In this document: positions 61,987-64,000 of the stretch, in pieces | How the letters are laid out: every line of letters begins with the position of its first letter | Position numbering within the stretch: the stretch's first letter is position 1 | Assembly: GCA_007833815.1 (NCBI GenBank) | Contig: CP033464.1 | Span: 678,501 to 742,500, forward strand | Direction: 5' to 3' | Length of the DNA stretch: 64,000 nucleotides | Source of the DNA: Brevibacillus laterosporus | GTDB lineage: Bacteria; Bacillota; Bacilli; Brevibacillales; Brevibacillaceae | Notes under the pieces: model-generated | Databases searched by the model: none | The model's input: only the letters and a program-made list of their open reading frames with translations | What the model was told of the DNA's origin: nothing | Position numbers and translations under genes: made by a program

Positions 61987-63315
61987 ATGAAAATTGCTGT
62001 TATTGGATGCACACACGCTGGAACCGCTGCTATTGTTACTGCTGCCAAATTATATCCGGATGCTCAGATCACGGTTTATGAGCGAAATGACAATATCTCC
62101 TTTCTTTCATGCGGAATAGCTTTGTATGTAGGTGGTGTTGTAAAAGACCCTCAAGGATTGTTCTACTCTTCACCAGCGCAATTAGCTGATCTGGGCGTGG
62201 TTACGCATATGCGCCACGATGTTATCTCTGTTGATACTGATCAAAAAACTCTAGTAGTTCGCAATTTAAATACAAATGAAGACGTAACAGATACCTTTGA
62301 TAAATTGATTGTTACAACTGGTTCATGGCCGATCATGCCTAATTTAGAGGGCATACAACTAGACAACATCGTGTTGTCCAAAAATTTTAATCACTCCAAT
62401 ACTATTATCGAAAAAGCAAAGACTGCTAAAAATGTGGTCGTTGTCGGTGCTGGCTACATTGGTATTGAATTAGTCGAAGCATTTGAGATGAATGGCAAAC
62501 AAGTGACTCTCATTGATAGTGTTGACCGGATTTTAAACCGTTATCTAGACGAAGAGTTCACCCAAATAACCGAAAAAGAATTGCAAGATCATGGCGTTAT
62601 ACTTGCTCTAGGTCAAACTGTTACCAGATTTGAAGGTATAGACGGTAAAGTTTCAAAGGTCATTACCACCAAAGGCGAATACGAGACTGATCTGGTCATT
62701 CTGTGCATCGGTTTCCGTCCAAATACAGGCTTACTTGAAGGGCAAGTTGACATGTTGGGTAATGGAGCCATTATCGTTAATGAATACATGCAAACTAGCA
62801 AAGCAGATGTGTACGCTGCTGGTGACAGTTGTGCGATTCACTACAATCCTATCGGGCAACACGCCTATATTCCTCTTGCTACTAATGCCGTACGTATGGG
62901 TACATTGGTTGCTAAGAACCTGGTTACTCCTACAATTGCTTATATGGGTACACAAGGGACATCCGGGATTAAAATCTATGAGTATAACATTGCTTCCACT
63001 GGATTAACAGAAGGGGCAGCTTCCGATTTAGCTATGAATGTGAAGAGTATCACAATCGAAGACAGCTATCGCCCGGAATTCATGCCAGAACATGAAAAAG
63101 TGTTACTAAAAGTAGTCTATGAAAAGACTTCCCGTCGTATCGTTGGAGCCCAAATTATGTCCAAAGCTGATTTGACGCAAGCGATGAATACCTTATCTGT
63201 CTGCATTCAAAACCAAATGACAATTGACCAGCTCGCGTTTGTCGATTTCTTCTTTCAACCGCATTACAACAAGCCTTGGAATTTCCTGAATCAGGCTGGA
63301 TTACAGGCAATGTAG
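61987..63315 (+). CDS. nox: NADH oxidase (water-forming type) / CoA-disulfide reductase family
   Basis: A 442-residue flavoprotein of the pyridine nucleotide-disulfide family. The redox-active Cys lies in ISFLSCGIALYVGG (Cys about 42), typical of water-forming NADH oxidases, which use a single Cys. FAD- and NAD-binding glycine motifs are in MKIAVIGCTHAGTAA and VVVVGAGYIGIELVEAF; the C-terminal domain reads PHYNKPWNFLNQAGLQAM. It reoxidises NADH with oxygen and protects against it. Divergent from the fumarate reductase operon. RBS GGAGGG. Confidence 0.9.
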   Translation: MKIAVIGCTHAGTAAIVTAAKLYPDAQITVYERNDNISFLSCGIALYVGGVVKDPQGLFYSSPAQLADLGVVTHMRHDVISVDTDQKTLVVRNLNTNEDVTDTFDKLIVTTGSWPIMPNLEGIQLDNIVLSKNFNHSNTIIEKAKTAKNVVVVGAGYIGIELVEAFEMNGKQVTLIDSVDRILNRYLDEEFTQITEKELQDHGVILALGQTVTRFEGIDGKVSKVITTKGEYETDLVILCIGFRPNTGLLEGQVDMLGNGAIIVNEYMQTSKADVYAAGDSCAIHYNPIGQHAYIPLATNAVRMGTLVAKNLVTPTIAYMGTQGTSGIKIYEYNIASTGLTEGAASDLAMNVKSITIEDSYRPEFMPEHEKVLLKVVYEKTSRRIVGAQIMSKADLTQAMNTLSVCIQNQMTIDQLAFVDFFFQPHYNKPWNFLNQAGLQAM

Positions 63316-63372
63316 AGCTAAAAACCGAGCAAATTGTTACGTACCGGGTACAGGTAAAGATAGATGTTCAGC

Positions 63373-63409
63373 AAAAAGAGCGTAAGCCATTACAGCTAAC
63401 GCTCTTTTT
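63373..63409. terminator. bidirectional terminator
   Basis: AAAAAGAGCGT...GC / GC...ACGCTCTTTTT between the convergent nox and aminopeptidase genes. Confidence 0.85.
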
Positions 63410-63435
63410 CTCGTGATAGAATAAGCTTTCTACAC

Positions 63436-64000
63436 CTACAAGCCAAGCAATTCCCCGTGTTTCATTACTTGTTTCTCATCCAGATAGAAGTCTGGCTGCA
63501 TGACAACACAATCGATATGTACCCCTGCCGATATTACTCCACCAAAGGTATTGTTACTTCCGAAAGCGACATGGATTGTGCTGTATACTTTTTCATCCTC
63601 CAAGACTACTCCGGTGATACGAGCTTTGTCGTTTGTCCCTACTCCGAACTCTGCTAACAATCGGCCATCTCCATCGCCCAACATCTCCAATAGCTGTTCG
63701 CCGCTTGGACCTTCTGCTGAAATAATTCGTCCTTGGTCGAGAGTAAGCAGGACAGGTTCATGTAGTTTACCTATTCCTGCAATTGAACCATCAACTAGGA
63801 TTTGCCCGGTAGCTGTTCCTTCTAGAGGAGCGATATACGCTTCACCAGAAGGCAGGTTACCTGATTCGCCTGGATTTACATACAAACCGGTGCTTGGAAC
63901 ACCATTTCTCTGTTCGATGGAAAAGCTCAGCGAGTAACCAGCTTTGTCAATTCGCACCTGTTTCGCTTCTGTCAGCATACTAGTTACCACTTCAGTCATT
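63436..64000 (-). CDS. M29-like aminopeptidase, N-terminus beyond window
   Basis: The C-terminal 188 residues of a thermophilic-metallopeptidase (AmpS/M29, COG2309) type protein; the frame stays open to the edge of the window, so the Met at 63999 is probably internal. Metal-binding regions are visible: NLPSGEAYIAPLEGTATGQI (about 30-50 of this part), LAEFGVGTND and IHVAFGSNNTFGG, ending with HIDCVVMQPDFYLD. It differs from the M29 protein at the left edge and is probably a paralogue of a different subgroup. Confidence 0.8.
   Translation of the reverse strand, partial: MTEVVTSMLTEAKQVRIDKAGYSLSFSIEQRNGVPSTGLYVNPGESGNLPSGEAYIAPLEGTATGQILVDGSIAGIGKLHEPVLLTLDQGRIISAEGPSGEQLLEMLGDGDGRLLAEFGVGTNDKARITGVVLEDEKVYSTIHVAFGSNNTFGGVISAGVHIDCVVMQPDFYLDEKQVMKHGELLGL

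Overview
The window looks like the chromosome of a spore-forming, low-GC Bacillota of the Brevibacillus / Bacillus relatives, probably Brevibacillus and perhaps close to B. laterosporus. This rests on strong Shine-Dalgarno sequences (AAGGAGG type), frequent TTG/GTG starts, an S-layer-homology protein, remains of a BclB-type exosporium protein, Fur, PerR and Fnr-type boxes of the Bacillus kind, and gene sets with direct B. subtilis counterparts (yfiYZ/yfhA, yclM, yheI/yheH, ywdH). No rRNA, tRNA, CRISPR array or prophage was seen. The species name is inference.

Layout. 1-8.3 kb: the 5' part of an M29 aminopeptidase, a TspO protein, an MFS exporter behind a structured leader with two tiny ORFs, a large SLH/DUF4855 surface protein, a THUMP-domain RNA methyltransferase and an Fpg-like DNA glycosylase. 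8.3-16.6 kb: a siderophore importer (divergent lipoprotein plus two permeases and an ATPase, with a Fur box between) and a complete potABCD polyamine importer. 16.6-31.8 kb: a small methyltransferase, aspartate kinase III, cardiolipin synthase, catalase with two PerR-type boxes, a fatty acid hydroxylase, a DUF2804 protein, a heterodimeric multidrug ABC exporter behind a leader peptide and two tandem terminators, a DUF4173-type membrane protein and an aldehyde dehydrogenase.

31.8-50.4 kb is the accessory part. It holds a WYL regulator with a divergent hydrolase and a likely operator, small secreted proteins (one apparently frameshifted), a ten-repeat Ig-like surface protein, and several decayed genes: a secreted protein with an in-frame stop, a frameshifted remnant, a serine-recombinase relic and an exosporium BclB-like pseudogene. 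It also has a molybdenum cofactor block (moaA, moeA, fdhD, DUF2294), a solitary TnpB element with a candidate omega RNA, ung, a dicarboxylate/glutamate symporter, and a DUF11/His-rich protein whose repeat tract seems to have shifted frame.

50.4-64 kb: an acetate channel, a pirin, a two-gene ABC-2 exporter, glutaminyl-tRNA synthetase, a TatD nuclease, an alanine symporter, a nucleoside hydrolase, a cell-surface fumarate reductase-like flavoprotein with an FMN lipoprotein, a divergent NADH oxidase, and the C-terminal part of a second M29-like peptidase. The fumarate reductase / NADH oxidase pair shares an intergenic region carrying two Fnr/Crp-type boxes and one cre-like site, which suggests joint control by oxygen or redox state and carbon supply. 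Two exporters appear to be under leader-based control, and these are the most interesting regulatory features here.
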